Source: Jeotgalibacillus terrae (GTDB lineage Bacteria; Bacillota; Bacilli; Bacillales; Jeotgalibacillaceae). From it: 64,000 nt of DNA. Under the pieces are notes generated by a model, which searched no databases, was not told where the DNA came from, and was given only the letters and a program-made list of their open reading frames with translations. Location of the stretch: NCBI RefSeq assembly GCF_016908195.1, contig NZ_JAFBDK010000005.1:182193-246192 (forward strand), in the 5' to 3' direction. The position numbers and the translations under genes are program-made. Shown here one piece after another: positions 40,936-49,401 of the stretch (positions are counted from its first letter, which is position 1; every line of letters starts with the position of its first letter).

Positions 40936-41289
40936 ATGGATTATTTGAAAGAAATCATATTGTTTCATGAAAAAGAGCTGCTGGACAATACAAAGCGGTT
41001 ATCACTTGAGGATCTTGATCGTCTTATTCATGACGAGTTCATTGAATTTGGTAAATCAGGCGGCAGGTTCATGAAAGCAGATCTGATGACAGAAGGCGGG
41101 GCAGGAACGATTGATGTGGAGATCCTTGATTACGATATCCGATTGCTGTCAGAAGACACTGTTCAGGCTCTCTTTCAGACCTGTTATCAAGTGACTGGAG
41201 AGGTTGCTAACCGCTGTTCGATCTGGAAGAAAGAGAAGGCAGGCTGGCAGATGATTTTTCATCAGGGGACAGTGGCTGCTTCGAGTTGA
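40936..41289 (+). CDS. DUF4440 NTF2-like protein
   Basis: A 117-residue protein: MDYLKEIILFHEKELLDNTK, LIHDEFIEFGKSGGRFMKAD and a C-terminal strand pattern (CSIWKKEKAGWQMIFHQGT) typical of DUF4440/SnoaL-like folds. Relatives in B. subtilis are unassigned. The ATG at 40936 follows GGAGGGA; the open frame 11 codons upstream overlaps a terminator. It is a single gene near the P-loop kinase gene. Confidence 0.8.
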   Translation: MDYLKEIILFHEKELLDNTKRLSLEDLDRLIHDEFIEFGKSGGRFMKADLMTEGGAGTIDVEILDYDIRLLSEDTVQALFQTCYQVTGEVANRCSIWKKEKAGWQMIFHQGTVAASS

Positions 41290-41397
41290 ACCGGGGTGAA
41301 ATATGGTGGTGAGCGCGGTCTGAAGGAGTGACTTCAAAATTGAAGAAATGGTCGCCGCAGCCCACAAACAAGACGAATCGATAAAGGAGAATCAATC

Positions 41398-41949
41398 ATG
41401 ACAATCGTTATCTCAATTGCAGCAGTATCCGGAGGAGGGAAAACCACCCTTACAAACGGTCTGCTGCAATCTTTATCGGACTCAGCTGCCTTATATTTTG
41501 ACAAAATAGATTTTCAAAAAGCACCTGAAGATTTAACAGCATGGATTGATGCAGGAGGAGATCTGAACGAATGGGGCATGGAACCACTGATTAAAAAAAT
41601 AGAAAAAGCATTGAATCAGGCAGATGCTCCGGCATATCTCATTCTTGATTATCCTTTCAGTTACCTGCAGGAAGAAGTAGCGCAAACCATCCATCATTCA
41701 TTCTATCTTGATACACCGCTTGATATTGCAATGGCAAGGAGAGTATTGAGAGATCAGGAGTATCGTGATATTGGGAGTGTGATGAAGGAATTGCAGCATT
41801 ACCTGAGAGACAGTCGCCGCGCATATCTGCATATGGAGCAGACTGTAAAGCTGAATGCTGATTATGTACTTGATGGAACTAAAAATCCTGATGATCTTGT
41901 TGCTGAAGTCATGACCTGCCTCAAAAATAAAAGCCAGTCTCAATCATGA
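41398..41949 (+). CDS. Small P-loop kinase-like protein
   Basis: A 183-residue P-loop protein with Walker A AVSGGGKTTL (about 9-18), ALYFDKIDFQ (an acidic second motif as in uridine kinase-like proteins), a Walker B-like YLILDYPFSYL, and a lid with Arg pairs (MARRVLRDQEYRD, then LRDSRRAYL). It probably phosphorylates a nucleoside, sugar or cofactor precursor. AAAGGAG precedes the ATG. It stands alone, 108 bases after the DUF4440 gene. Confidence 0.75.
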   Translation: MTIVISIAAVSGGGKTTLTNGLLQSLSDSAALYFDKIDFQKAPEDLTAWIDAGGDLNEWGMEPLIKKIEKALNQADAPAYLILDYPFSYLQEEVAQTIHHSFYLDTPLDIAMARRVLRDQEYRDIGSVMKELQHYLRDSRRAYLHMEQTVKLNADYVLDGTKNPDDLVAEVMTCLKNKSQSQS

Positions 41950-42071
41950 GACCGGCCTATCAAATAGGGGATAAAATCAGTTTGTCCGATATCCAGCATT
42001 TTATACATAGCAATTTATTTCGCTTTTCATTATGTCGTACAATTTTTTGGAGTCTGATTTTAGAAAGCGAA

Positions 42072-42101
42072 AAACGAGTTATCCAATTTGATAGCTCGTT
42101 T
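42072..42101 (-). terminator. Terminator of the winged-helix gene
   Basis: The arms at 42072-42084 and 42090-42101 (aaacgagttatc / gatagctcgttt) pair with one mismatch. On the minus strand the hairpin is followed by TTTTTCG. Confidence 0.6.
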
Positions 42102-42321
42102 AACTATTCATTACTCTAATTAAATCATACTGATAATACCGTCTGTTTCGCTGTCTGTCATCTCCAAAAATCATATTTAAATCGGTGAGCTGACGAATGG
42201 CTTTTCTGACTATTGAAGGTGCGAGGCCTATGATCTTTTTCAGCTGTTCTGCATTGGCGATCGGTTGCTCGAAGATTGCTTCCCACACTTTGACCGTTGC
42301 TTGTTGGCTGATTTTCTTCAA
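42100..42321 (-). CDS. Small winged-helix protein or gene remnant
   Basis: A 73-residue winged helix: VWEAIFEQPIANAEQLKKII, then LAPSIVRKAIRQLTDLNMIF, ending in RQRNRRYYQYDLIRVMN. This resembles the C-terminal DNA-binding module of larger proteins (for example Fic-family proteins). The TTG start is only 2 bases after AGGAGG, which is too close, and an in-frame TAG lies three codons upstream of it. Beyond that TAG the frame stays open to about 42579. It may be a truncated remnant, so confidence that it is an active gene is moderate. Confidence 0.5.
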   Translation of the reverse strand: MKKISQQATVKVWEAIFEQPIANAEQLKKIIGLAPSIVRKAIRQLTDLNMIFGDDRQRNRRYYQYDLIRVMNS

Positions 42322-42426
42322 TCCCTCCTAGTATAAAACCTCTGCCTCATTAAGTTTTTTGAATTGACTCAAATTGAGCGTGTAAAATGGCTGACAAAAA
42401 CGATATATGATCATTATCAATATATT

Positions 42427-42453
42427 TGAAACCTCACCCACCCCAGCTTTGTC
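42427..42453 (+). promoter_or_regulatory. ECF promoter of the second sigma factor
   Basis: TGAAAC (42427-42432) and TGTC (42450-42453) are separated by 17 bases, 27 bases before the sigma-factor start. The same TGAAAC-N17-TGTC arrangement precedes the third sigma gene at 63.2 kb, which suggests self-regulation of both. Confidence 0.6.
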
Positions 42454-42480
42454 CAACCTATATAGAAAGGAGGTGCCGGC

Positions 42481-42999
42481 TTGAAGAATGATGAGAAAGA
42501 CCGTCTGCTCCGGAACGCCATGGAGGAGCATGGTGACTATTTGAAAAGGCTGATCTATACATATGTTAAAGATGTTCAAAAGGCAGAAGATATTCTGCAG
42601 GATACATTCGTAAAGTTTTACACGCGTTTTGAGCAGTTTGAAAAAAGGTCGTCTGTTAAGACATACCTCTACAGAATTGCCGTGAATGAGGCTCAGAACT
42701 ATTTGAGGAGCTGGTCTTTTCGTAAAGTCGAATTTGCTGACAGGCTGCGCACCTTTAAGCAGGGATCGTCAGCTGAAGATCAGTATATTAAAAGCGAAGG
42801 GAACCGTACACTTGGTGAACTGGTCAAAGAACTGCCGGTGAAATACAGGGAGGTTATCTGGCTGTATTATTATGATGAACTGACGGTGAACGAAATCTCA
42901 GAGATACTGGCGTGTTCACCAAATACGGTGAAGACGAGGCTTTCAAGAGGAAGAAAGCTTGCGAGGATCTCGATTGAGGAGGGTGATTATGAGTATTAA
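42481..42999 (+). CDS. ECF RNA polymerase sigma factor
   Basis: A 172-residue ECF sigma factor. Region 2 spans about 15-75 (YLKRLIYTYVKDVQKAEDIL, QDTFVKFY) and region 4 about 115-165 (KYREVIWLYYYDELTVNEIS, CSPNTVKTRLSRGRKL). The group is SigW/SigV-like but not assigned. The start is TTG at 42481 with AAAGGAGGTG 5 bases upstream. The next gene, its putative anti-sigma, begins 11 bases before the stop. Confidence 0.9.
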   Translation: MKNDEKDRLLRNAMEEHGDYLKRLIYTYVKDVQKAEDILQDTFVKFYTRFEQFEKRSSVKTYLYRIAVNEAQNYLRSWSFRKVEFADRLRTFKQGSSAEDQYIKSEGNRTLGELVKELPVKYREVIWLYYYDELTVNEISEILACSPNTVKTRLSRGRKLARISIEEGDYEY

Positions 43000-44068
43000 A
43001 CACGAACTTGAAAAGTCACTGCCTAAGTCACTTCATTTCACTTCCGCTGAAAAAGAAGCTGTATTTGAGCGTATTCATAAACGAAAGAAACGACGGTTTC
43101 AGGTGTTCCCGGCTTTAGCTGGTGTCTTGGTGCTGATCATGGTGGCTGTATTGATTGTTCCTGAACTGACGTCCAACCGTACCGCTCAGGATATGACGAT
43201 TGAAAAGCTGGTTGTGCCTGACACGCCATACCCCTCTTTGATCAATGCCATCTATGTGGATGAAACGTCAGAGCTGATTTTTCCTGAAGAAACCGGGCTA
43301 TATTCTTATAGCGAGTCTACAGGGAAAGAGCAGCTGGTATCGTTACCGGGCACAGCGTATAACTTTGCAGCTACAGAAAAATGGCTTATATGGTCTGATC
43401 CTGCAGAAGGTGGTGCAGTGCTCAATGTGATGAACAGAAGTAACCAGCAGGTAACTACAGTAGAGGGAAGGTACTTTGCTGATCTGTCCATCAAAGAGAA
43501 TACACTTGTCTATCAAAGCGGAGGAGAAGGGTTTTACGTGATGGATCTGAATAATCAGGAAGTGGAATTGTTGCATGAAACTATAGGTGGAAGTCACAGC
43601 AAATCCGCGTTAAAGGGAAATCAGATTGTGATCCCCGAAGAAAATGATGGTGTAACGAAGATTTTCATCTACGACATCCAGACAATGGAACGGGTAAATG
43701 AAATCGAACTGCCATTTGAAATCGTAGAATACGTCCAGTGGAGTGGCGAATTCATCTATAGTCAGGGGCGCAATGAAGATGAATTGCCTGTGTTGCTCCA
43801 GGCACAAAGTCAAACCGGTGAAGTCCAGGAGATTCAGACACCTGAGTTTGATGAATTTGCTGCAGACGGGAATCGTATTGCTTTAAGTGTTGCTGCTAGT
43901 GAGAGTGATACAGTGATGTTATATGAGCTTGATGAATTAAAAGTCCGGCCATTGAATACGCTGGATCATATTGAAGAGCGGCTGACGAGACCTAGATTTA
44001 CTGAAGAAGGAACACTTGTATTGAATAGTGAAGGCCCTGATTTTGCTATGTATATATTGGAGCCTTGA
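42989..44068 (+). CDS. Putative anti-sigma factor with extracellular propeller-like domain
   Basis: A 359-residue single-pass membrane protein. A short cytoplasmic part (1-40, with KSLHFTSAEKEAVFERIHKR) and one helix (about 42-62, FPALAGVLVLIMVAVLIVPE) are followed by about 300 extracellular residues of repeated beta-strand units resembling TolB/beta-propeller proteins. Its overlap with the sigma gene marks it as the likely anti-sigma partner. The ATG at 42989 follows GGAGGG. A terminator follows at 44073. Confidence 0.8.
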   Translation: MSIKHELEKSLPKSLHFTSAEKEAVFERIHKRKKRRFQVFPALAGVLVLIMVAVLIVPELTSNRTAQDMTIEKLVVPDTPYPSLINAIYVDETSELIFPEETGLYSYSESTGKEQLVSLPGTAYNFAATEKWLIWSDPAEGGAVLNVMNRSNQQVTTVEGRYFADLSIKENTLVYQSGGEGFYVMDLNNQEVELLHETIGGSHSKSALKGNQIVIPEENDGVTKIFIYDIQTMERVNEIELPFEIVEYVQWSGEFIYSQGRNEDELPVLLQAQSQTGEVQEIQTPEFDEFAADGNRIALSVAASESDTVMLYELDELKVRPLNTLDHIEERLTRPRFTEEGTLVLNSEGPDFAMYILEP

Positions 44069-44072
44069 CCTG

Positions 44073-44100
44073 ATCCGCTCCGGCTTTGCCCGGAGTGGAT
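44073..44100 (+). terminator. Terminator of the second ECF operon
   Basis: ATCCGCTCCGG (44073-44083) pairs with CCGGAGTGGAT (44090-44100), followed by TTTT. Confidence 0.85.
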
Positions 44101-44178
44101 TTTTATGTTTATCAAACAGGTATAAATTACATTTTGATATGAACCACGCGAAAAACTTCATGGATATCAGGAGGAATT

Positions 44179-44454
44179 TCACGAGCCTTCATCTAGCGCT
44201 TCCCAATCATATATATCCCCATCTGTATCCGTCCAGATTCTATATTCACTTTCATCTTTTTCAATCACCAGTGAATATTCCTGAAACCACTCACCCCATC
44301 CCCCGATCTGGGCAATCGATATGATTTGTATATCTTGCTCCTGTGCTGCTACAGCTGTTTTAATGTCGTGGTATTTTATCTGAATGAACTCATAAACAAC
44401 AACAGTCATGACAATGCCAACAAGCAGCAGACTTCGAATGTGTGTTACGATCAC
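44179..44454 (-). CDS. Hypothetical membrane-anchored protein
   Basis: A 91-residue protein with an N-terminal membrane helix (about 8-26) and an acidic, aromatic C-terminal domain (WGEWFQEYSLVIEKDESEYR, then IWTDTDGDIYDW). It starts within the last codons of the DUF5412 gene (ATGA overlap), so it is coupled to it. No family recognised. Confidence 0.65.
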   Translation of the reverse strand: MIVTHIRSLLLVGIVMTVVVYEFIQIKYHDIKTAVAAQEQDIQIISIAQIGGWGEWFQEYSLVIEKDESEYRIWTDTDGDIYDWEALDEGS

Positions 44455-44837
44455 CCATCACCCTCCTTCCGATAATCATACCTCTCACCCGGCACATCCA
44501 GTTCAATGCCGTTAATCATAACCGTGTCCTCATCTTGCCAAGTAATTTCCGCAGCGTCTTTACGGTATTGCCAGTATATATTTTTAGTCTTTCCGCTATT
44601 GTTCGTCACCAGTTCACCCCTTACCGCATATGCAGTTGTGGCTCCGCCGTTCGTGCGATAAGCCTTTACCGTATACGTGCCATCAGGAGAGGTTTCTTCC
44701 GTTATAAACTCTCCCTGAGGCAGCCGGTCCATATCGTAAAACAGCCAGTAAATAAGAAATGCGAATCCTCCCACTAGCACAAGCATACCTGTTAATAAGC
44801 CCAGCATTACTTTTTTAAATGTAGTAAGTTTTTTCAT
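44451..44837 (-). CDS. DUF5412 family membrane-anchored protein
   Basis: A 128-residue protein with an N-terminal membrane helix (about 10-32) and an extracellular beta-rich domain with the DUF5412 pattern SPDGTYTVKAYRTNGGATTA, YAVRGELV, KNIYWQYRKDAAEITW. Function unknown. The ATG at 44837 follows GCGGAGG with a good gap; the frame opens seven codons further. It heads an operon with the 91-residue protein. A perfect 17-bp palindrome lies between it and the divergent lipoprotein gene. Confidence 0.8.
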   Translation of the reverse strand: MKKLTTFKKVMLGLLTGMLVLVGGFAFLIYWLFYDMDRLPQGEFITEETSPDGTYTVKAYRTNGGATTAYAVRGELVTNNSGKTKNIYWQYRKDAAEITWQDEDTVMINGIELDVPGERYDYRKEGDG

Positions 44838-44886
44838 CGCGAAACCTCCGCTTATCAATTAATTTTATTTATAATTCAATAATAAT

Positions 44887-44903
44887 TTATTGATTATCAA
44901 TAA
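44887..44903 (+). promoter_or_regulatory. 17-bp perfect palindrome between divergent genes
   Basis: TTATTGATTATCAATAA is a perfect inverted repeat (8 bp arms around one T) in the AT-rich gap between the DUF5412 and lipoprotein genes. Its form fits a dimeric repressor site, for example an ArsR- or Fur-type regulator, but I cannot assign one. Confidence 0.45.
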
Positions 44904-44943
44904 ACAACCCTCTATAATGAATTTATTGGAAAAGGGGGATCTT

Positions 44944-45372
44944 ATGATGAGGAAAATATTTTTCATATTGTGTGCTGTAGTATTTTTGTCCGCATGTTCA
45001 TGCAGCAGTGGTGCGGAAACAAAAAGTAATGGAATGACACTACATTTTGAAAATCAGACTGATATTGAAGTGTATGGAATTGAACTTCATCTGGGAGATA
45101 CTTCTTCCACAGTGGTGAATGCTGACGGCTCAGCGATAGCAAAGGGGGATAACCTGGTGATTGAGATTTTAAGAGAAGACTTTACGTCTGCCGGACATAC
45201 ATCATTTGATCTTTATCTGTTGGGTGATCAAAATGACAAAAATCGAATGCCTGTTGATCAATCAATGAGCATAGATTTCATTCCAGGTGAGGAGTGGCAC
45301 TTCAAAGTGACAGGAGGAAAAGAAGGGTCAGCAGCACTTCATATGCAAAGATCGATAGGCAGAACTCACTGA
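44944..45372 (+). CDS. Lipoprotein of unknown function
   Basis: A 142-residue protein with a lipoprotein signal (MMRKIFFILCAVVFLSACSC, first candidate Cys at about 18). The mature part is beta-rich: TLHFENQTDIEVYGIELHLG, VVNADGSAIAKGDN, FTSAGHTSFDLYLLGDQ. No family recognised. The start is the ATG at 44944, behind AAGGGGGA; the open frame 18 codons upstream has no signal. It is divergent from the DUF5412 operon. Confidence 0.7.
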   Translation: MMRKIFFILCAVVFLSACSCSSGAETKSNGMTLHFENQTDIEVYGIELHLGDTSSTVVNADGSAIAKGDNLVIEILREDFTSAGHTSFDLYLLGDQNDKNRMPVDQSMSIDFIPGEEWHFKVTGGKEGSAALHMQRSIGRTH

Positions 45373-45461
45373 TTTTTTCATATTTCCAATCTGTGCCACA
45401 TATAATAGTCACGTTATGGTAAAATATTGGTAAATAAAAATCATGTAAAGGAGAAAAAACA

Positions 45462-45692
45462 ATGAAAAAGCTGATAGCAGGTGTTGTGACAGGCGTTATT
45501 ATGTCTATCATCATTATCGATTATAAAGGACTAGCCTATCAGTTTGCCGGCATTGGAGAAACCAAACCGACAAGCCTGGCAGAGCTTGATGCGTCTTACG
45601 CCCTCAATGTACTGTTGATTACGAGTGTTTGCGTCGTGCTTGTCTACCTGCTTAACTATTACATAACAAAAAAACAGGCCGAGCCAAATTAA
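45462..45692 (+). CDS. Small two-helix membrane protein
   Basis: A 76-residue protein with helices at about 3-20 and 48-68 and a polar loop (AGIGETKPTSLAELDASYA) between. AAAGGAGAAAA precedes the ATG. Ends in a lysine-rich tail (KKQAEPN). A hairpin terminator follows. No family recognised. Confidence 0.65.
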   Translation: MKKLIAGVVTGVIMSIIIIDYKGLAYQFAGIGETKPTSLAELDASYALNVLLITSVCVVLVYLLNYYITKKQAEPN

Positions 45693-45717
45693 AAAGACGC
45701 GTTGAATGCGTCTTTTT
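45692..45717 (+). terminator. Bidirectional terminator
   Basis: AAAAAGACGC pairs with GCGTCTTTTT around a 7-base loop, at the convergence of the small membrane-protein gene and the nitronate monooxygenase gene. Confidence 0.85.
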
Positions 45718-45730
45718 GAACTAATGATAT

Positions 45731-46816
45731 TCAGCTTTGTCCCCGATTAGCAAAGTGTCTGATTAACACATCAGCTTCTTGACTGACCCACTCAACCATC
45801 TCCCTCACAGATTCACTTTTCGCAAGTTTTGGACTCTGCCCGGACCACAATGACATATACTCACTATTTTCCTGTTTTGCTGCAGCTTGCCGGATCGGTT
45901 TTGTCAGGCTGTTTGTGATAGGGAAGTCAGGCATGTTAGCATCACGCATTCCTTCAGTAAATGTATTCAGCAGTCCGCGTGCCCATTTACCTGAAAATGC
46001 CCGTGTCATGATCACCTCGTCTTCATGTGAAGTGAGGATTTTTTCTTTATGTAATGGATTCGCACCGCTTTCTTTGGTAGTAAGAAATGCTGTTCCCATC
46101 TGCACACTCTGCGCGCCAAGCATGAATGCAGCTGCCATTCCCCGTTCGTCCATGATTCCTCCTGCAGCGATCACCGGAATGCTGACGGCATCAGCAGCCT
46201 GTGGAATGAGTGACATCAGCCCGATCATGCTTTGTTCCTGGTGTTGCAGGAAATTTCCCCGATGCCCGCCGGCTTCACTTCCCTGAACCGTCACAAGATC
46301 CATCCCTGCTTTTTCTGCAGCAATGGCTTCTTTTACAGTAGTCGCTGTGCCAATCAATATCGTTCCGTTTGACTTAAGGCGATTCACAACCTCATCAGAA
46401 GGCAAGCCGAATGTAAAAGAACAGACCCGTACATTCAGTGAGATAATCTCATCTATTTGCTGATCAAACGTTTGTTTTAACATGTCATACGTTTTAATAG
46501 CCGGCACATCTGACCCAAGGCCCAACTTCTCACTAAAGGGCTGTAATCGCTCAGCAGCCTCACTGACATCCGATTCATTCACAGTAAAAGGGGTCGGAAC
46601 AAAAAGGTTCACACCAAACTGATTTGTTTCTGCCTGAATCTCCAGTATTTGATCATGCAGCTGCTGTGCTGTTAAATACCCTGAACCAATCATGCCGAGA
46701 CAGCCTGACTTTGCTGTTTCAGTTACGAGTAGCGTTGTGGTCACACCGCCAGCCATTGGCGCCTGAACAATTGGATGCCGGAGCCCAAGCAGTTTTGTAC
46801 AGTCATTTTGAAACAT
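45731..46816 (-). CDS. Nitronate monooxygenase (2-nitropropane dioxygenase-like)
   Basis: A 361-residue FMN-binding TIM barrel. The pattern HPIVQAPMAGGVTTTLLV at the start, QGSEAGGHRG with the conserved His, and PVIAAGGIMDERGMAAAFML followed by LGAQSVQMGTAFL are hallmarks of class I nitronate monooxygenase, which oxidises nitronates such as propionate 3-nitronate. Length matches the family. It is a single gene, convergent with the small membrane protein. Confidence 0.9.
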   Translation of the reverse strand: MFQNDCTKLLGLRHPIVQAPMAGGVTTTLLVTETAKSGCLGMIGSGYLTAQQLHDQILEIQAETNQFGVNLFVPTPFTVNESDVSEAAERLQPFSEKLGLGSDVPAIKTYDMLKQTFDQQIDEIISLNVRVCSFTFGLPSDEVVNRLKSNGTILIGTATTVKEAIAAEKAGMDLVTVQGSEAGGHRGNFLQHQEQSMIGLMSLIPQAADAVSIPVIAAGGIMDERGMAAAFMLGAQSVQMGTAFLTTKESGANPLHKEKILTSHEDEVIMTRAFSGKWARGLLNTFTEGMRDANMPDFPITNSLTKPIRQAAAKQENSEYMSLWSGQSPKLAKSESVREMVEWVSQEADVLIRHFANRGQS

Positions 46817-47022
46817 GTCATCACCTCTGCCATTTTACTTCCAGTATACAGGTATTTTTAGTATTAAAACAGGCAGGCATTAGCAAGGAAAATAAAGTCA
46901 CAGATATAAAACGAAAGAACAGTTCACTGCACCGGAAATATGACGTGAAAATGATTTGAAGGTACCATGGAGGTAACATACAGTGTCAACGTGGGATGGA
47001 TACATAAGATGAGGTGATATAG

Positions 47023-47679
47023 ATGAAAAAGTGGGGCGGCTGGATACTCATTGCGGCCATTGTTGCAGGATTAATTGTTCTAAATCAGACAGTACTCGAT
47101 TTATCACCGGACAGAATACGGGGCTGGATTTTATCTGTGGGCATTCTCGCGCCGGTTTTATATGTCGTATTATATACAGTCAGACCGTTCATTCTGTTTC
47201 CGGCATCCGTTTTGTCACTTGCCGGTGGATTGGCTTTTGGGCCTTTATACGGGACCCTGTTAACGATGGCTGGTGCGACAGCCGGGGCAATTCTCGCATT
47301 TATGTTTGCTAAAAAAGCAGGCGCTAAAAGGGTGGAAGAGAAGCTTGGCAAGAGGGGAGAGAAGCTTCAGGATCAGCTTGAGCACAACGGCTTTTTTATT
47401 GTGCTGCTGCTCAGATTGGTGCCGCTTTTCAACTTTGATTTGATCAGCTATGCAGCAGGGGCGTCCAAGGTTCGTCTATTACCATTTGCGCTTGCAACAC
47501 TGATCGGTATTATACCGGGCACGTTTGCTTATACATTTTTAGGATTCAGTACCGGCTCAGACAGTACGCAAACCATCATCATTGCAGTTACGATTTTCGC
47601 TGTGATCTTTATTGTCCCGATGTTATTCAGGGATAAAATCAAGTCATATTTACAGGGAAGAACCAATGGCAGTGAATGA
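47023..47679 (+). CDS. TVP38/TMEM64 (DedA-like) membrane protein
   Basis: A 218-residue protein with about six hydrophobic segments, two of them re-entrant. The family's first loop motif is seen as RPFILFPASVLSLAGGLAFG (about 55-74), and the second as RLVPLFNFDLISYAAGASKV (about 131-150), each with the Pro/Arg typical of VTT-domain proteins, thought to scramble or move lipids. GAGGTGA precedes the ATG. Single gene. Confidence 0.9.
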   Translation: MKKWGGWILIAAIVAGLIVLNQTVLDLSPDRIRGWILSVGILAPVLYVVLYTVRPFILFPASVLSLAGGLAFGPLYGTLLTMAGATAGAILAFMFAKKAGAKRVEEKLGKRGEKLQDQLEHNGFFIVLLLRLVPLFNFDLISYAAGASKVRLLPFALATLIGIIPGTFAYTFLGFSTGSDSTQTIIIAVTIFAVIFIVPMLFRDKIKSYLQGRTNGSE

Positions 47680-47766
47680 TGCGGACTTGTTGCTTCAGAT
47701 ATCAGCTTCATCCTGATAAACTGATGATATATCAATGATTTTAATGAAGTCAGGCAGGGAGTTAAT

Positions 47767-48021
47767 ATGAAAAAAACTTTAATTGCATTAGCAGTTGTTA
47801 TTGTAGTAGCTGTAGGAGGAATCGTGATTTATAACAGTGTGACACAGGAACCTAATCCTCAGGTCATTCTTGATCATAGTGATAATACGTTCGTTTTTCC
47901 TGAATGCTTTGAACAGGATGAACCGTCAAACTATATTGAGCAGTCTGATCTCGAACAGGCAAGATCACTGAACTATGAGCCCGGCGGTTCATGTACAGAG
48001 GCTGCAGTTGCAGGAGAATAG
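47767..48021 (+). CDS. Small secreted or membrane-anchored protein
   Basis: An 84-residue protein with an N-terminal helix (about 3-22, LIALAVVIVVAVGGIVIYNS) and an acidic external part with two Cys (FPECFEQDEPSNYIEQSDLE, and GGSCTEA) that could form a disulfide. A GGGAG Shine-Dalgarno is present. No family recognised. It is convergent with the next small gene. Confidence 0.65.
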   Translation: MKKTLIALAVVIVVAVGGIVIYNSVTQEPNPQVILDHSDNTFVFPECFEQDEPSNYIEQSDLEQARSLNYEPGGSCTEAAVAGE

Positions 48022-48025
48022 AGGA

Positions 48026-48214
48026 TTAAAATCCGCTGTTTTCTCCACCGCTCTCTCTGTGGACGCTGGCTATATGGGTTGAATGGCTTCCGGGATTGGC
48101 ATCGGGATGAGTTGGAGGATGGTAGTTGGCGCTATGCCTGTTTTTCTTTTGTTTACGGTCTGCATACACGCCAAGCAGCAGAACACCCGCGATAAAACTG
48201 AAGAAGATCCACAT
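48026..48214 (-). CDS. Small membrane protein with His-rich tail
   Basis: A 62-residue protein: one membrane helix (about 2-19, IFFSFIAGVLLLGVYA) and a hydrophilic tail with many His (HSANYHPPTHPDANPGSHST, then HIASVHRES). The ATG at 48214 follows AAAGGGGC; the open frame 36 codons upstream has no ribosome binding site. The His content suggests metal binding, but this is inference. Confidence 0.6.
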   Translation of the reverse strand: MWIFFSFIAGVLLLGVYADRKQKKNRHSANYHPPTHPDANPGSHSTHIASVHRESGGENSGF

Positions 48215-48408
48215 AAATTTTGCCCCTTTCAAATAGGTATTGAATTTATTATACCATATATTAGAAGTTGTTTTTATCAATGGACTATGCTGTTCCTTAA
48301 GGCAATTTCCATAATCATGCACTTATAATATCAGTCATTTTACAAAATACTATTATACATATTCCTTAAGGGATATATTGCTTAATCCTTTGAAAGAGGT
48401 GCTAAAAG

Positions 48409-48561
48409 ATGAGCTATAAAGATCGATTGGATCAGCATTCTCAGCTTTTCTGTCACAACTGGACAAGGCCGAAGCGGACACATTCTCAAGTGAATGGGCA
48501 GACTGAGATGTCCCAGAGTACGTACATTCTGAAAAGGGACGTCAAAGCACGTCAATCATAA
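48409..48561 (+). CDS. 50-residue basic protein
   Basis: A short gene in the gap before the PAP2 gene. GAAAGAGGTG lies 6 bases before the ATG. It encodes 50 residues rich in Lys, Arg, Gln and His (SYKDRLDQHSQLFCHNWTRP, then KRTHSQVNGQTEMS) and is followed by a perfect terminator hairpin. Good start signal plus terminator make it believable, but the family is unknown. Confidence 0.55.
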   Translation: MSYKDRLDQHSQLFCHNWTRPKRTHSQVNGQTEMSQSTYILKRDVKARQS

Positions 48562-48582
48562 TGATGTGTCAGACTGACTAAA

Positions 48583-48610
48583 AAAGAAGGCTCATTTTTG
48601 AGCCTTCTTT
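48583..48610 (+). terminator. Terminator (bidirectional)
   Basis: AAAGAAGGCTC (48583-48593) and GAGCCTTCTTT (48600-48610) form a perfect 11-bp stem with A and T runs on either side. It lies between the 50-codon gene and the PAP2 gene. Confidence 0.9.
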
Positions 48611-48638
48611 TACGTTGAAGAAAGTGATCACAGCGAAA

Positions 48639-49328
48639 TCATAATTCTTTTTTCTTTTTCAGGCCGGATCTCCAGAGTGTGATTTCCAGAATGGCAATAC
48701 AGGTAACCAGCCATGTCAATCCAAGCGATAACCCGCCAATCACATCCGTAAAATAATGAACGCCAAGCGGGAGTCGGCTGAATGCAATCAGGAGAATCAG
48801 GATTCCAAGAGCAATATTAATGATCCATTTTCCCAGCTTATTCATCCTGCTTCTGATGATGAGATAAATAATAAATCCGTAAAAGACAATCGGACCGGTT
48901 GAGTGACCGCTAGGAAAGCTGTAGCCCGTTCCGTCGTACTGTTCGATTAAGTTTGGCCGGTCCCTTCCGAATGCTGCTTTAAGTCCTGTAATCAAAATGG
49001 TGATACCACCCATTGCAATCACGAAGTAGATGATTCTCCATTTCTTCCGGTTATAAAAATACCAGAGAACAGCAATCATGATCAGTGATCCTGCAGTCAA
49101 TGCCCAGACCGATCCAAGCTCAGTGATCCAGGCGAAGAATGTCATCATGCCTGGTGTAGCGATGCTGTCAGCAAAGTCAGCTGCCTGCTGATCGATCATG
49201 AATTTCTCGTTTTCCAGTACATCTTCTCCAAGTTCTGTAAATATGTAAAAGCCACTGCCGATAATGACCAGTGCTGTTACGATTAATATGTACGTCCTGA
49301 CAGGAATTGCTTTCAGGGTATTCAGCAT
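48639..49328 (-). CDS. PAP2-family lipid phosphatase
   Basis: A 229-residue membrane protein with six helices and the three PAP2 active-site motifs: KAAFGRDRPN (KX6RP; about 122-131), PSGHST (about 149-154) and SRLPLGVHYFTDVIGG (SRX5HX3D; about 186-201). Such enzymes remove phosphate from undecaprenyl diphosphate (BcrC-like) or other lipid phosphates. The KX6RP-type spacing fits BcrC- or YodM-like proteins. Single gene. Confidence 0.9.
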   Translation of the reverse strand: MLNTLKAIPVRTYILIVTALVIIGSGFYIFTELGEDVLENEKFMIDQQAADFADSIATPGMMTFFAWITELGSVWALTAGSLIMIAVLWYFYNRKKWRIIYFVIAMGGITILITGLKAAFGRDRPNLIEQYDGTGYSFPSGHSTGPIVFYGFIIYLIIRSRMNKLGKWIINIALGILILLIAFSRLPLGVHYFTDVIGGLSLGLTWLVTCIAILEITLWRSGLKKKKEL

Positions 49329-49401
49329 ACTTCGACACGTCCTTTAAGTTTTACAGTATGCTTTCCCGAGTTTATATGTGAAGAAACTTGCAAGGGCGCA
49401 C

